Shown here piece after piece: positions 7,603-15,362 of a stretch of DNA of 38,899 nucleotides. The notes beneath the pieces were generated by a model. That model was not told the origin of the DNA, made no database searches, and saw only the letters and a list, made by a program, of their open reading frames with translations. Each line of letters begins with the position of its first letter. The stretch's first letter is position 1. Location of the stretch: contig JAEYYL010000374.1 of the NCBI GenBank assembly GCA_023430825.1, positions 1 to 38,899 of the forward strand, given 5' to 3'. Source of the stretch: Verrucomicrobiota bacterium (GTDB lineage Bacteria; Verrucomicrobiota; Verrucomicrobiia; Opitutales; Opitutaceae). A program made the position numbers and the translations under genes.

Positions 7603-10242
7603 ATGAAATCCTCTACCTGGCTGGCGGCTGTTGTTTTGATCCTTGGGACTTCGCTTGGTTGCGTGTTGCGCGCGACGGAAACGAATTCCCGCCTCGTTAA
7701 TCTTTCCTCTCGCGGCGTCGTGGGCACGGGCTCCGACGTGATGATCGCGGGTTTCGTCATCGGCGGGACGGTGCCGAAGGACGTGATGATTCGCGCGCTC
7801 GGTCCTACGCTGACCGGTGCGGGGTTGAGCGGGGCGTTCGCGCAATTGCGGCTGCAGGTGTTCGACGGTCAGGGTCGGCCGATGACGGCGAACGAGCAGT
7901 GGTCGCCGGCGTTGAAGGATGCGTTTGCGCAGGTCGGTGCTTCGCCGCTGGCGGATGGCAGCCAGGATGCGGCGCTGCGGCTGACGCTGGCGCCGGGCAA
8001 TTACAGCGCGCAGGTGTCGGGGTTGAGCGCGGCCAAGGGCGTGGCGCTGGTCGAGGTGTATGAAATGGACGGACGATCGCGGCTGTTGAACCTTTCGACG
8101 CGGGCGCGGGTCGAGAGTGGCGATGGCATCCTCATTTCCGGTCTCGTGATTGCGGGCAATGGCAAGCGTCGTTTGTTGATTCGCGCGCTCGGGCCGCTGC
8201 TCGGCACCGTGGGGGTGGCGGGCGCGCTGGCCGATCCGGTGTTGAGCGTGGTCGACGCGCGCGGGGCGGTCGTGGCGAGCAACGATAATTGGGAAGTGGC
8301 CAACGGCTCGGAGAACATCGGCGCGGTCGCCGCGACGGCGGGCGCGGGGGCGCTCGGGGCGGGGAGCAAGGATGCGGCGCTGGTGGTGGAATTGCCGGCG
8401 GGCGTTTACTCGACGCATGTGCGCGGGGCGGACGGCGGGCAGGGTGTGGCGCTGCTGGAGGTTTATGATGTTTCGGCGGTCGGTGAGATCGCGCAGGGTG
8501 CGCCGGCGACGGGTGGCTGGGCGCCGGGTTACAGCGAGGCGGCGCTGAGCTGGGCGCCGGCGGCGGTATCCGCGCGGCTGGGACCGACGTTTGAGGAACT
8601 GAATCCCGGCGCGGTCGACGACCGGCCGACGCTGTTTCAGCGCGAATCGAAGCAGGCGGGCGGGAAGTATTATTTGCGGATCAATCCCTACGAACTCGGG
8701 GAGCCGGGCGGCTACAACGACTACTGGAGCGATTCGGGCCAGGTGGCTTACGTGCCGGACGATCCGGCGAACGACCCGGGCCTCGATCGCGTGCAACTTT
8801 ACGCGTATTACAACAAGGTGTTCGCGATCAGTCCGCGGCTCGATTGGGGCAGCGGCAAGCCGCATCCGGATCCGCAGACGCGCGAGCCCGCCTACATCAA
8901 GCTGAACGGCGGCACGATGCCGATGCAGCCGGTGGCGATGGCGCGCGGTTACGGCATGCAGCAGAACGAGCAGGTGATGGTTTACCGCGACGGATTGTTT
9001 GCGGTGGCGGGCATGCAGACGAGCCGCGGCGGTTCGGAGCGGCCGTATCCAGGTTTCAAATTCCCGGCGCACAAGGTGCCGCGGGCGATCGCGGTCACGA
9101 CGAGCAACGAGTTCGCGCTGGTCACGATCTGGGACACGGAGCGCACGCAGGGCCAGCTGGCCGTCGTGGCGCTCGAGGGGAAATATCTGCCGTTTCACAC
9201 CTGGCCCTACATGGGGCTGCCGAACCAGGGAAGTTTCTCGGACGTGAAGCTGCTCGGCTACATCGATCTGCCGATGAAGTCGCCGGATGCGATCAGCGCG
9301 GCGAGCAATGGGCTGTGGCTCGGGCCGTCGTCGACGGACAACAAGGTGCTCAGCCAGATCGATCTGGCGGAGGAAGGCCGGCGGAAGCTGGTTTACGACG
9401 GCGCGTGGCAGTTCGTCGTGGCGAAAAACGGCTACGCGCTGGTGAGTTCGGTGGAGGACAACAAGGCGGTGATCGTGGATCTCACGCCGCTCTTCGCCTA
9501 CATGCGCGAGAGCTACCTGAGTTCGGGCGAGAGCTTCCAGCGCACGATGGCGACGCGCGGCGCGGCGCCGGAGCAGTTCCCGCAGACGTTTGCGGTCAAC
9601 CCGGCGATCCGGCCGCGCGTGGTGTGGCAGGGCGATTTCACGGAGCCGACGACGGTGCTCGCCGGCTTGAAACTCGACCGCTGGTCGGGCGACCGGTTCA
9701 AGGGCTACGTCGCCACGCGCGACGGCACGATCCATATTCTGGATACGTCGTCGCTGATGGCGCGCAACACGTGGGAGAAGCGCGGCGAGCTCAAGCCGAT
9801 CGGCACGGTGCAGGTGGGGCGCAATCCGGTCTCGATGTGTTTCACGCGGCGCGGCGGGAAGGGTTTGCCGCTGATTCCGAAGACGGCGTCCGGCGAGGAC
9901 CGTTCGCCCGATCCGTATAACAACCTGCTTTACGTCGCGTGCCGCGGCGAGCGCTCAATCGACGCGGTGGTGACCTGGCACGGCGAGGGCGCAGTGTATC
10001 AGCGGATCAAGGACACGCGGCTGTCCGATCCGGTCGCGGTGAGCTCGGCGATTCGCGGGCCGATCCTGACGGTGGCGGATTTTGCTGGGAAGAAGATCGT
10101 GAGCTTCCGGATGGGCACGCTGGTCGATGCGCGGAACGACAAGGTTTATCCGTCCGGCGACCCGGACCACAATTACGAGTTCGCCGGCGAACTGAAGTTC
10201 GAGGGGCGTCCGTTCATGGTGAATTCCGCGAATCTGAATTGA
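7603..10242 (+). CDS. Secreted protein with duplicated N-terminal domain and propeller-like region
   Basis: Function unknown. The 879-residue product has a signal peptide (MKSSTWLAAVVLILGTSLGC; the Cys is in a poor lipobox, so lipidation is doubtful). Two homologous beta-rich domains follow at about residues 29-156 and 158-291. Both open with SRL(V/L)NLS and share (I)(A/S)GxVI, IRALGP, SxDAAL and VAL(V/L)EVYxxD. This domain recurs in secreted verrucomicrobial proteins. The remaining ~590 residues contain propeller-like blades such as FVVAKNGYALVSSVEDNK, DGTIHILDTSS, IGTVQVGRNPVSMCFT and NLLYVACRGERSIDAV, recalling YncE/lactonase-type propellers. It stands alone on the plus strand between two minus-strand blocks. 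The leader is gacctccg. Confidence 0.85.
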   Translation: MKSSTWLAAVVLILGTSLGCVLRATETNSRLVNLSSRGVVGTGSDVMIAGFVIGGTVPKDVMIRALGPTLTGAGLSGAFAQLRLQVFDGQGRPMTANEQWSPALKDAFAQVGASPLADGSQDAALRLTLAPGNYSAQVSGLSAAKGVALVEVYEMDGRSRLLNLSTRARVESGDGILISGLVIAGNGKRRLLIRALGPLLGTVGVAGALADPVLSVVDARGAVVASNDNWEVANGSENIGAVAATAGAGALGAGSKDAALVVELPAGVYSTHVRGADGGQGVALLEVYDVSAVGEIAQGAPATGGWAPGYSEAALSWAPAAVSARLGPTFEELNPGAVDDRPTLFQRESKQAGGKYYLRINPYELGEPGGYNDYWSDSGQVAYVPDDPANDPGLDRVQLYAYYNKVFAISPRLDWGSGKPHPDPQTREPAYIKLNGGTMPMQPVAMARGYGMQQNEQVMVYRDGLFAVAGMQTSRGGSERPYPGFKFPAHKVPRAIAVTTSNEFALVTIWDTERTQGQLAVVALEGKYLPFHTWPYMGLPNQGSFSDVKLLGYIDLPMKSPDAISAASNGLWLGPSSTDNKVLSQIDLAEEGRRKLVYDGAWQFVVAKNGYALVSSVEDNKAVIVDLTPLFAYMRESYLSSGESFQRTMATRGAAPEQFPQTFAVNPAIRPRVVWQGDFTEPTTVLAGLKLDRWSGDRFKGYVATRDGTIHILDTSSLMARNTWEKRGELKPIGTVQVGRNPVSMCFTRRGGKGLPLIPKTASGEDRSPDPYNNLLYVACRGERSIDAVVTWHGEGAVYQRIKDTRLSDPVAVSSAIRGPILTVADFAGKKIVSFRMGTLVDARNDKVYPSGDPDHNYEFAGELKFEGRPFMVNSANLN

Positions 10243-10252
10243 GCGAAGAGGG

Positions 10253-10320
10253 GAAGCTCCAAGCACCCACCTCCAAGCTCCAGTGAAGCTTCAATGGAGA
10301 AGCGAGAAGCTCCAAAGAGG
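10253..10320 (+). repeat. AAGCTCC short direct repeats
   Basis: The sequence after the secreted-protein stop carries three AAGCTCC copies and near variants (gaagctccaagcac, ccaagctccagtgaagcttc, gagaagctccaaag). It is non-coding low-complexity DNA preceding a composite hairpin element. Confidence 0.5.
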
Positions 10321-10346
10321 GGGCGACGCGGAGCGAAGAGGTCTGG

Positions 10347-10439
10347 GGTAGGAGCCTGCTTGCAGGCGATATTGCGCGATCCCGCTGCTCACGCAGCGAG
10401 CCACGTCGGAGAGCAATCGCCGGCGAGCGGGCTCCTACC
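10347..10439. repeat. REP-like composite element, copy A1
   Basis: Two inverted REP-like units flank a central hairpin. The outer arms GGTAGGAGC (10347-10355) and GCTCCTACC (10431-10439) are perfect inverses. The left unit contains the hairpin GCCTGC TT GCAGGC (10354-10367). The centre is CGCTGC TCAC GCAGCG (10383-10398). The GTAG head before a hairpin is typical of REP elements handled by REP-associated tyrosine transposases. The right arm overlaps the stop codon of the hydrolase-fold gene. Related copies are at 34667-34754 and, central part only, at 11391-11420. Confidence 0.8.
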
Positions 10440-11328
10440 GCGGAGCTTCGTTTTCGAGGAGGAAGGGGAGGATCAACTCGGACCAGACGGATTCGCGCTG
10501 AATGGATTCGAGGCGGGTGCAGTCGGGGAGAATCGCGAGGCGCGACGTGGGGATGAGACGGTGAAGCTCTTCGAAGGCCGCGACGCGGAAGCGTTCGTCG
10601 CGGTCGCCGCCGATGAGGAGCGTGGGCGCGACGATCGCCTCGATGCTGACGTTCGAGACGAAGATGCGTTTGCGATAGAGCGCCGCGAGTTTGTCGACGG
10701 ACTCGGCCCAGCGGTCGGGCTTGGCGAGAAACGCGCGGCGTTGCGCAAGGAAGTCGGGATGCTCGCGGACGAAGTGTTCGGCGGAGAGATTTTCGACGAA
10801 GGCTTTGCCGGCGTCGGTGAGGACTTCGGACGAGCGTCCGGCGCCGATGGCGACGACGCGACTGACCAGATGCGGATGTTCGCCGGTGAGGGCGAGGGCG
10901 GCGAGCGCGCCGTCGCCGAAGCCGATCACGGCGGCAACGTCGACCGTGACGCGGCGGAGGATCGCGGCGGCGTCGTCCGCAAAAAGTTGATACGTGTAGG
11001 CCATGTCGCCGACGCCCGAGCGGCCGTGACCGCGGGTGGCGACCGCGTAAATGATGAAATGCGGCGTGAGCTTCGGGAGGTGCGGCGCGAAATCGGCGAT
11101 GCCGCCGTGAAGCCCGTCGTGGAGCAGGACGAGCGGTGGTTTCTTCGCGCCGTCGGCGCCGTAAACCTCGTAGTAAATCGTCGTGCCGCCGACGTTTTGG
11201 TAATGGCCGGCGGCGTCATTGCGGCCGTAGGGGAGGCCGTCGTTCGCGGAGGCGTGGAGCGGGAGCGCGAACGCGTTGAGGACGGTGGCGACGGCGAGAA
11301 GGAAAGCGGTGACGCGAAGGCGGCTCAT
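10435..11328 (-). CDS. Exported alpha/beta-hydrolase-fold protein, catalytic residues lost
   Basis: The 297-residue product starts at the ATG at 11326-11328 with a signal peptide (MSRLRVTAFLLAVATVLNAF, cleaved near HASA). The mature part follows the alpha/beta hydrolase plan: PPLVLLHDGLHGG (oxyanion region), YAVATRGHGRSG, a nucleophile elbow, VAPTLLIGGDRDE (acid) and a C-terminal loop. The elbow, normally G-F-S-D-G, reads G-F-G-D-G (residue 138; codon GGC instead of AGC). The C-terminal loop reads LPDCTRLES where His is expected (PGxGH), so two triad residues are missing. It is last in the one-directional ADOP cluster, downstream of the DUF4097 gene. It could be a binding protein or chaperone-like pseudoenzyme. 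The fold is firm; the lack of activity is inferred. Confidence 0.85.
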   Translation of the reverse strand: MSRLRVTAFLLAVATVLNAFALPLHASANDGLPYGRNDAAGHYQNVGGTTIYYEVYGADGAKKPPLVLLHDGLHGGIADFAPHLPKLTPHFIIYAVATRGHGRSGVGDMAYTYQLFADDAAAILRRVTVDVAAVIGFGDGALAALALTGEHPHLVSRVVAIGAGRSSEVLTDAGKAFVENLSAEHFVREHPDFLAQRRAFLAKPDRWAESVDKLAALYRKRIFVSNVSIEAIVAPTLLIGGDRDERFRVAAFEELHRLIPTSRLAILPDCTRLESIQRESVWSELILPFLLENEAPR

Positions 11329-11390
11329 GGGGTGATGAGCCGGAATGAGACGACGGTTTGAAGGCGGCGCAACCTCTCGGGTGGCGAAGG

Positions 11391-11420
11391 CGATCCCGCT
11401 CCTCACGGAGCGAGCCACAT
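11391..11420. repeat. REP-like element, copy A3 (central hairpin)
   Basis: The sequence shares CGATCCCGCT...AGCGAGCCACAT with the centres of the elements at 10347-10439 and 34667-34754. Its hairpin is CGCTCC TCAC GGAGCG (11397-11412). Compared with copy A1, the pair G-C became C-G with the TCAC loop unchanged, a compensatory change. It lies between the DUF4097 stop and the hydrolase start. Confidence 0.65.
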
Positions 11421-11466
11421 TCGCTTGTGGCCTGCGCGTTGGGAGAACGCGCACAGCCGTGAGGTG

Positions 11467-12234
11467 TCAGCGTTTCGCGAGGTCGATGCTGCCGTTGACG
11501 GATTCGGCGCGCAGGGTGGCGCGACCGTCGCCGATCGTGCCGCTGAGGCGTTTGCCGCCGATGCGGCCCTGCACCTGAATCGGAAAATCGCAGTCGATGT
11601 GGCCGTTGACGACGGAGCCGCTGAGCTGAAGCCCGGCGTCGGCGGGGAGGGCGACGTGGATGGAGCCGTTGACGGTGTTGAACGAGAGCTCCTGCTGCGC
11701 GGCGATGGCGGTGAAGCTGGCCTCGACCTGGCCGTTGACGGTGCGGAGGCGCGCGCTGCCGCCGAGATCGTGCGCGCGAACGCGGCCGTTGACGGAATGA
11801 GCGGTGACGGCGCCGCGGACGCCATCGATCTTGATGGAGGAGTTGACCGTCTTGATCTCGTCGAGGGTGGCGGTGGCGGGGACTTTCAGGCGGAACTTGA
11901 CGGCGCCGCGAATGGAGTTGTTGCCGAACCAGCCGCCCGAGCGTTTAGGCAGGCGAACCTCGATGGCGGCGCGGTCGGCGGAGAGGTCCATGGTGAGTTC
12001 GATCGCTTTCAACTCTTCCTCGGTGCGGGCGCTCTTTTCGCCCTCGATCAGGATTTCGTTTTTATCCCAGGTCTCGATGACGATGTCGCCGTTGACGTTG
12101 CTGAGCGAGACCTCGCCGTTGGCGTTGAACGCGGCGGAGCGGGAGAACGGTTCCTTATGCGAATAGTTGTCGGCGCGAGCGGGCGCGGCGGCCAGAAGAG
12201 CGAAGGCGAGGGAGGCGAGGAGTGGGAGTTTCAT
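11467..12234 (-). CDS. DUF4097-type exported beta-rung protein
   Basis: Function unknown. The 255-residue product has a clear signal peptide (MKLPLLASLAFALLAAAPARA) at the ATG at 12232-12234. The mature protein is built of about 20-residue strands repeating the motif VNG-x-(I/V), at residues 47, 148, 166, 188, 209 and 246, with VNSSI at 130. This is the pattern of DUF4097 (putative adhesin / beta-solenoid) proteins, which lie on envelope surfaces or beside anti-sigma factors. There is one Cys (residue 214) in the mature part. It lies 73 bp after the first-listed ADOP permease gene and before the hydrolase-fold gene, in the same direction. An upstream ATG at 12276 would add 14 residues and hide the signal peptide. 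Confidence 0.85.
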   Translation of the reverse strand: MKLPLLASLAFALLAAAPARADNYSHKEPFSRSAAFNANGEVSLSNVNGDIVIETWDKNEILIEGEKSARTEEELKAIELTMDLSADRAAIEVRLPKRSGGWFGNNSIRGAVKFRLKVPATATLDEIKTVNSSIKIDGVRGAVTAHSVNGRVRAHDLGGSARLRTVNGQVEASFTAIAAQQELSFNTVNGSIHVALPADAGLQLSGSVVNGHIDCDFPIQVQGRIGGKRLSGTIGDGRATLRAESVNGSIDLAKR

Positions 12235-12307
12235 GGGGAAATTGGGCGCCGGGCGATGGGACACATGCGAATGCATGCTTTGGCAAAACCCGGCAGCGGA
12301 GGAAAAG

Positions 12308-14746
12308 TTACTCCGCGCGCAGCGCGATCATCGGGTCGACGCGGGTGGCGCGGCGGGCGGGGAAATAACAGGCGAGCAGGACGGTGGCGGCGAGCAGGGC
12401 GGCGACGGCGAGAAACGTCAGCGGATCGAAGGGGCTGACGCCGTAGAGAAAACGCTCGAGCAGACGGGTGACGGCGAGCGCGAGGACGAGCCCGATCGCC
12501 GTGCCGAGGGCGGCGAGTCCGGCGCCGCGACGGATCACCTGCCAGAGCACGTCGCGCGGACGCGCGCCGAGCGCGATGCGCACGCCGAATTCGTGGGTGC
12601 GCAAGCTCACGGCGTAGGCCATGACGGCGTAAACCCCCATGGCCGCCAGCACGAGGGCGACCAACCCGAGCAGCACGAGGAGCGCGGCGGTGATGCGTTC
12701 CGCGACGAGCACGGCTTGCGTGTAGTCGGCGAGGGCGAAGGCGTTGACGAACTCGACGCTCGGATCGAGCGCGTGCACGGCGCGGCGCAGGGTGTCGGTG
12801 AACGCGGCGGGGTCGCTTTCGCCGGAGGCGGGTGCGGCGAGCCGGACGCAGAGGCTCAGATCGAGGTCCGGCACGCCGGATCGATAGGGCAGATAGTAGA
12901 AGCACGAAGGCGGTTCGTTGAGGTGGTTGTATTTGCCGGCCCGCGCGACGCCGACGACGGTGCGCCAGACGCCGAAGGCGCGGAATTTCTGGCCGACGGC
13001 ATCGCGGCCGGGCCAGAAGCGTTGCGCGAAGTGTTCGTTGACGATCGCGACGGGCGCGGCGGCATCGTCGGCGTCGGTGAAATCGCGTCCGGCGACGAGC
13101 GGGACTTGCAGGGTGGCGAAGTAGCGGGGCGAGACGATCGCGTATTCATAAGTTGGATTCTCGCCGGGCGGGCGGACGTAGCCGTCGACCTGCACGCCGC
13201 TGCCCTTGCAACCCTGGAGGCCGAGGGGGAACCAGCTGGCGAGGGCGGCCTCCTCGACGCCCGGCAGGGTGGAGAGCCGCTGGTGAAGCTGGCGGTAGAA
13301 GATCTGGCCGGTGTGCTGGTCGTAGCCGTGCATGCCGATCTGCAGGCCGGCGACGAGCACGCGATCGGGATTGAAACCGAAGGAGACGCGGCGGGCCTGT
13401 TGAAAGCCTTTCAGGCACAGGCCCGCGCCGACGAGCAGGACGAGCGCGAGGGCGATCTCCGCGACGACGAGACCGTGGCGGAGGCGGTGATGGGCGGCGG
13501 CGCCCGACGACGAGCGCCCACCGGCTTTCAACGCGTCCTGCAAATTCTGGCGCGAAGCCTGAAGTGCGGGCGCGGTGCCGAAGAGCAGGCCGATGGCGAG
13601 CGTGAGCAGGAGTGCCAGGGCGAGGGTGCTGCCATCGAGCGGAAACTCGAGGTGCACGCGGGCGGCGAGCGACGGCGGGATGAACAGGGGAATGGTGTCG
13701 ACGAGCCAGCTGGCGAGCAGCACGCCGAGGGCCCCGCCGAGGAGTGCAAGGAGCAGGCTCTCGGTGAGGAACTGGCGGACGATGCGGGCGCGGCTGGCGC
13801 CGGTGGCGAGGCGGATCGCGATTTCCTTTTGGCGCGCGGCGGCGCGGGCCAGGAGGAGATTGGCGACGTTGGCGGCGACGATGAGCAGGACGCCGAGGCT
13901 GACGACGAGCAGCAAACGCAGCGTGGGTCCCATCAGGGTCTGCGCGCCCCACGGGCATTCGGAGAGCGGAACGACGCGGTGGTGCACTTCGCGATTGGTG
14001 GCGGGAAACTGGCGCGCGAGTTCGGCGTCGAGGGCATCGACGGCGGCCTGGGCCTGGGCGAGCGTGACGCCGGGTTGCAGCCGGGCGAGGTTGTGCCAGC
14101 CGCGGGCGTTGCGCGCGGACTGGTTGGTGTTGTTGCGCACCTCCGCGACCATCGAAAGGGGGGCCCAGGCGTCGAAGGACGACGGGGTCATCGTGCCGCG
14201 GAATGCGGCGGGCACGACGCCGACGATGGTGAACGTGTGGCGGTTCAACTCGACGGTGCGGCCGACGATGGCGGGATCGGCGGCGAAGCGGCGGCGCCAG
14301 AAGTTTTCGCCGATGACGAGGACCGGGTTGCCTCCGGGTTGGCGGTCTTCGTCGGGGTGAAAGGTGCGGCCGAGAATCGGCCGAATGCCGAGCACGTCGA
14401 AGAAGCGGGCGGAGACGACCTGCGTTTCGACCCACTCGATCTCGCGGTCGACGGAGAAGGCGACGGCGCTGAACTGGGAGGCGAAGGTGCCGGCGAAAAC
14501 GGACTCGAGGCGGTCGAGGTCGGCGAGGTCGGGCAGCGAGATGTTGCCGCTGCCCTGATTGGAGACGAAGACGACGAGCCGCGACTGATCGGCGACGCCC
14601 GGCAGGGGGCGCAGCACGAAATGCTGGAGCCAGCAAACAACCGCGGTGCTCGCACCGAGTCCGAGGGCGAGCGACAACACGATGACGGCGGTGACGCCGG
14701 GCGATCTCGCGAGTTGGCGCAGGGCGAAACGAAGATCGGAAAGCAT
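12308..14746 (-). CDS. ADOP-family duplicated ABC permease (1)
   Basis: ADOP (acidobacterial duplicated orphan permease) family, 812 residues. The layout is: start MLSDLRFALRQLARSPG, first membrane segment 18-40, a MacB-like periplasmic domain 41-270 (FFDVLGIRPILGRTF), three segments near 277-302, 328-350 and 374-396 with the FtsX cytoplasmic motif KEIAIRLATGASRARIVRQF, then a second half: segment 424-446, periplasmic domain 447-675 (RYFATLQVPLVAGRDF), segments 682-710, 742-760 and 777-795, and the terminus RRATRVDPMIALRAE. Eight membrane segments are expected. These proteins are MacB-like but lack an attached ATPase. The leader before ATG is C/T-rich (ccgtcctccgccc). Confidence 0.93.
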   Translation of the reverse strand: MLSDLRFALRQLARSPGVTAVIVLSLALGLGASTAVVCWLQHFVLRPLPGVADQSRLVVFVSNQGSGNISLPDLADLDRLESVFAGTFASQFSAVAFSVDREIEWVETQVVSARFFDVLGIRPILGRTFHPDEDRQPGGNPVLVIGENFWRRRFAADPAIVGRTVELNRHTFTIVGVVPAAFRGTMTPSSFDAWAPLSMVAEVRNNTNQSARNARGWHNLARLQPGVTLAQAQAAVDALDAELARQFPATNREVHHRVVPLSECPWGAQTLMGPTLRLLLVVSLGVLLIVAANVANLLLARAAARQKEIAIRLATGASRARIVRQFLTESLLLALLGGALGVLLASWLVDTIPLFIPPSLAARVHLEFPLDGSTLALALLLTLAIGLLFGTAPALQASRQNLQDALKAGGRSSSGAAAHHRLRHGLVVAEIALALVLLVGAGLCLKGFQQARRVSFGFNPDRVLVAGLQIGMHGYDQHTGQIFYRQLHQRLSTLPGVEEAALASWFPLGLQGCKGSGVQVDGYVRPPGENPTYEYAIVSPRYFATLQVPLVAGRDFTDADDAAAPVAIVNEHFAQRFWPGRDAVGQKFRAFGVWRTVVGVARAGKYNHLNEPPSCFYYLPYRSGVPDLDLSLCVRLAAPASGESDPAAFTDTLRRAVHALDPSVEFVNAFALADYTQAVLVAERITAALLVLLGLVALVLAAMGVYAVMAYAVSLRTHEFGVRIALGARPRDVLWQVIRRGAGLAALGTAIGLVLALAVTRLLERFLYGVSPFDPLTFLAVAALLAATVLLACYFPARRATRVDPMIALRAE

Positions 14747-14750
14747 GGGC

Positions 14751-14840
14751 GGAGGACGGAGGACGGAAGACGGAGGACAGAGAACAGAGAACAGAGGACG
14801 GAGGACGGAGGACAGAGAACAGAGGACGGAGGACGGAGGG
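14751..14840. repeat. GGAGGAC/AGAGAAC purine-rich heptamer array
   Basis: About 90 bp of degenerate 7-mers (ggaggac, ggaagac, agagaac, agaggac) lie directly upstream of the ADOP 1 start, giving its mRNA a long C/T-rich leader. A shorter version of the same array precedes ADOP 4 (23503-23540). No protein is supported. Confidence 0.8.
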
Positions 14841-14847
14841 TGGCGGG

Positions 14848-15243
14848 CTAGACGGCGGTGGGTTCGGGCTGTTGTTGCCCGCAGGTGTCGTCGGCGCGCT
14901 GGTGGAGGACGAGGACGTTGCCGTCGGGGTCGAGACATTCGATGGCGCGGCAGACGCCATAATCCGTGAGCGGTTTGAGCACGCGGACGTGTTGGGCGGC
15001 GAGGTCGGTGGCGGCGGCTCGAATGTCGGCCACGCCGAGGGCCACGCGGGCGCCGGTGCCGCCGGCGATCACGAATTCACCGCCCTTCAGCGCGAGCGTG
15101 ACATTGCCGCAGTCGAACTCGGCCCAGTTGTCGGCCTCGCGGTAGATCGTCGGCAGGAGTCCGAGCACGTCGCGATAAAAGCGCACGGCCAGCGCGAGGT
15201 CGCTGACGGGGTAGAGGACGAAATCGATGGCGCGAATTTTCAT
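14848..15243 (-). CDS. VOC-superfamily (glyoxalase/bleomycin-resistance fold) protein
   Basis: The 131-residue single-module VOC protein starts at the ATG at 15241-15243. The N-terminus is MKIRAIDFVLYPVSDLALAV followed by RFYRDVLGLLP, and the second half has VALGVADIRAAATDLAAQHV and AIECLDPDGNVLVLHQ, the typical beta-alpha-beta-beta-beta pattern. The His usual in the first strand is Phe, and the last-strand ligand (Glu) is Val, so a metal site of the glyoxalase-I kind is unlikely. The substrate is unknown; VOC proteins of this type bind small molecules or act as resistance proteins. It sits between two ADOP permease genes in the same direction, 101 bp before ADOP 1, suggesting co-transcription. 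Confidence 0.85.
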   Translation of the reverse strand: MKIRAIDFVLYPVSDLALAVRFYRDVLGLLPTIYREADNWAEFDCGNVTLALKGGEFVIAGGTGARVALGVADIRAAATDLAAQHVRVLKPLTDYGVCRAIECLDPDGNVLVLHQRADDTCGQQQPEPTAV

Positions 15244-15362
15244 GAGGATCCGGGAGGTTGGCCTCTCGTGGCTGACGAAGGGCTGGGGCGGGTCACGGGT
15301 TGAAGGGGTGACTGGGTGGCGGTGGTTGGCGGGACTTCGAACGCTTTGTGGGGCTTCGAGAA

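Noticed and set aside
7603..7662. Lipoprotein reading of the secreted protein (SLGC)
   Set aside because: The lipobox lacks Leu at -3, so an ordinary signal peptide is at least as likely.
7504..9735. 743-codon minus-strand open frame opposite the secreted protein
   Set aside because: Arg/His-rich shadow translation; the plus strand has a signal peptide and two clear repeated domains.
10347..10439. Possible CRISPR array or tRNA-like structure
   Set aside because: There are no regular repeats with spacers and no cloverleaf; the structure is an inverted pair of hairpin units.
12167..14851. 894-codon plus-strand open frame opposite ADOP 1
   Set aside because: Its translation is rich in Glu, Gly and Arg with no domain pattern; the minus-strand ADOP permease accounts for the DNA.
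14848..15243. True glyoxalase I assignment for the VOC protein
   Set aside because: The expected metal-ligand positions are Phe and Val, so only the fold is supported.
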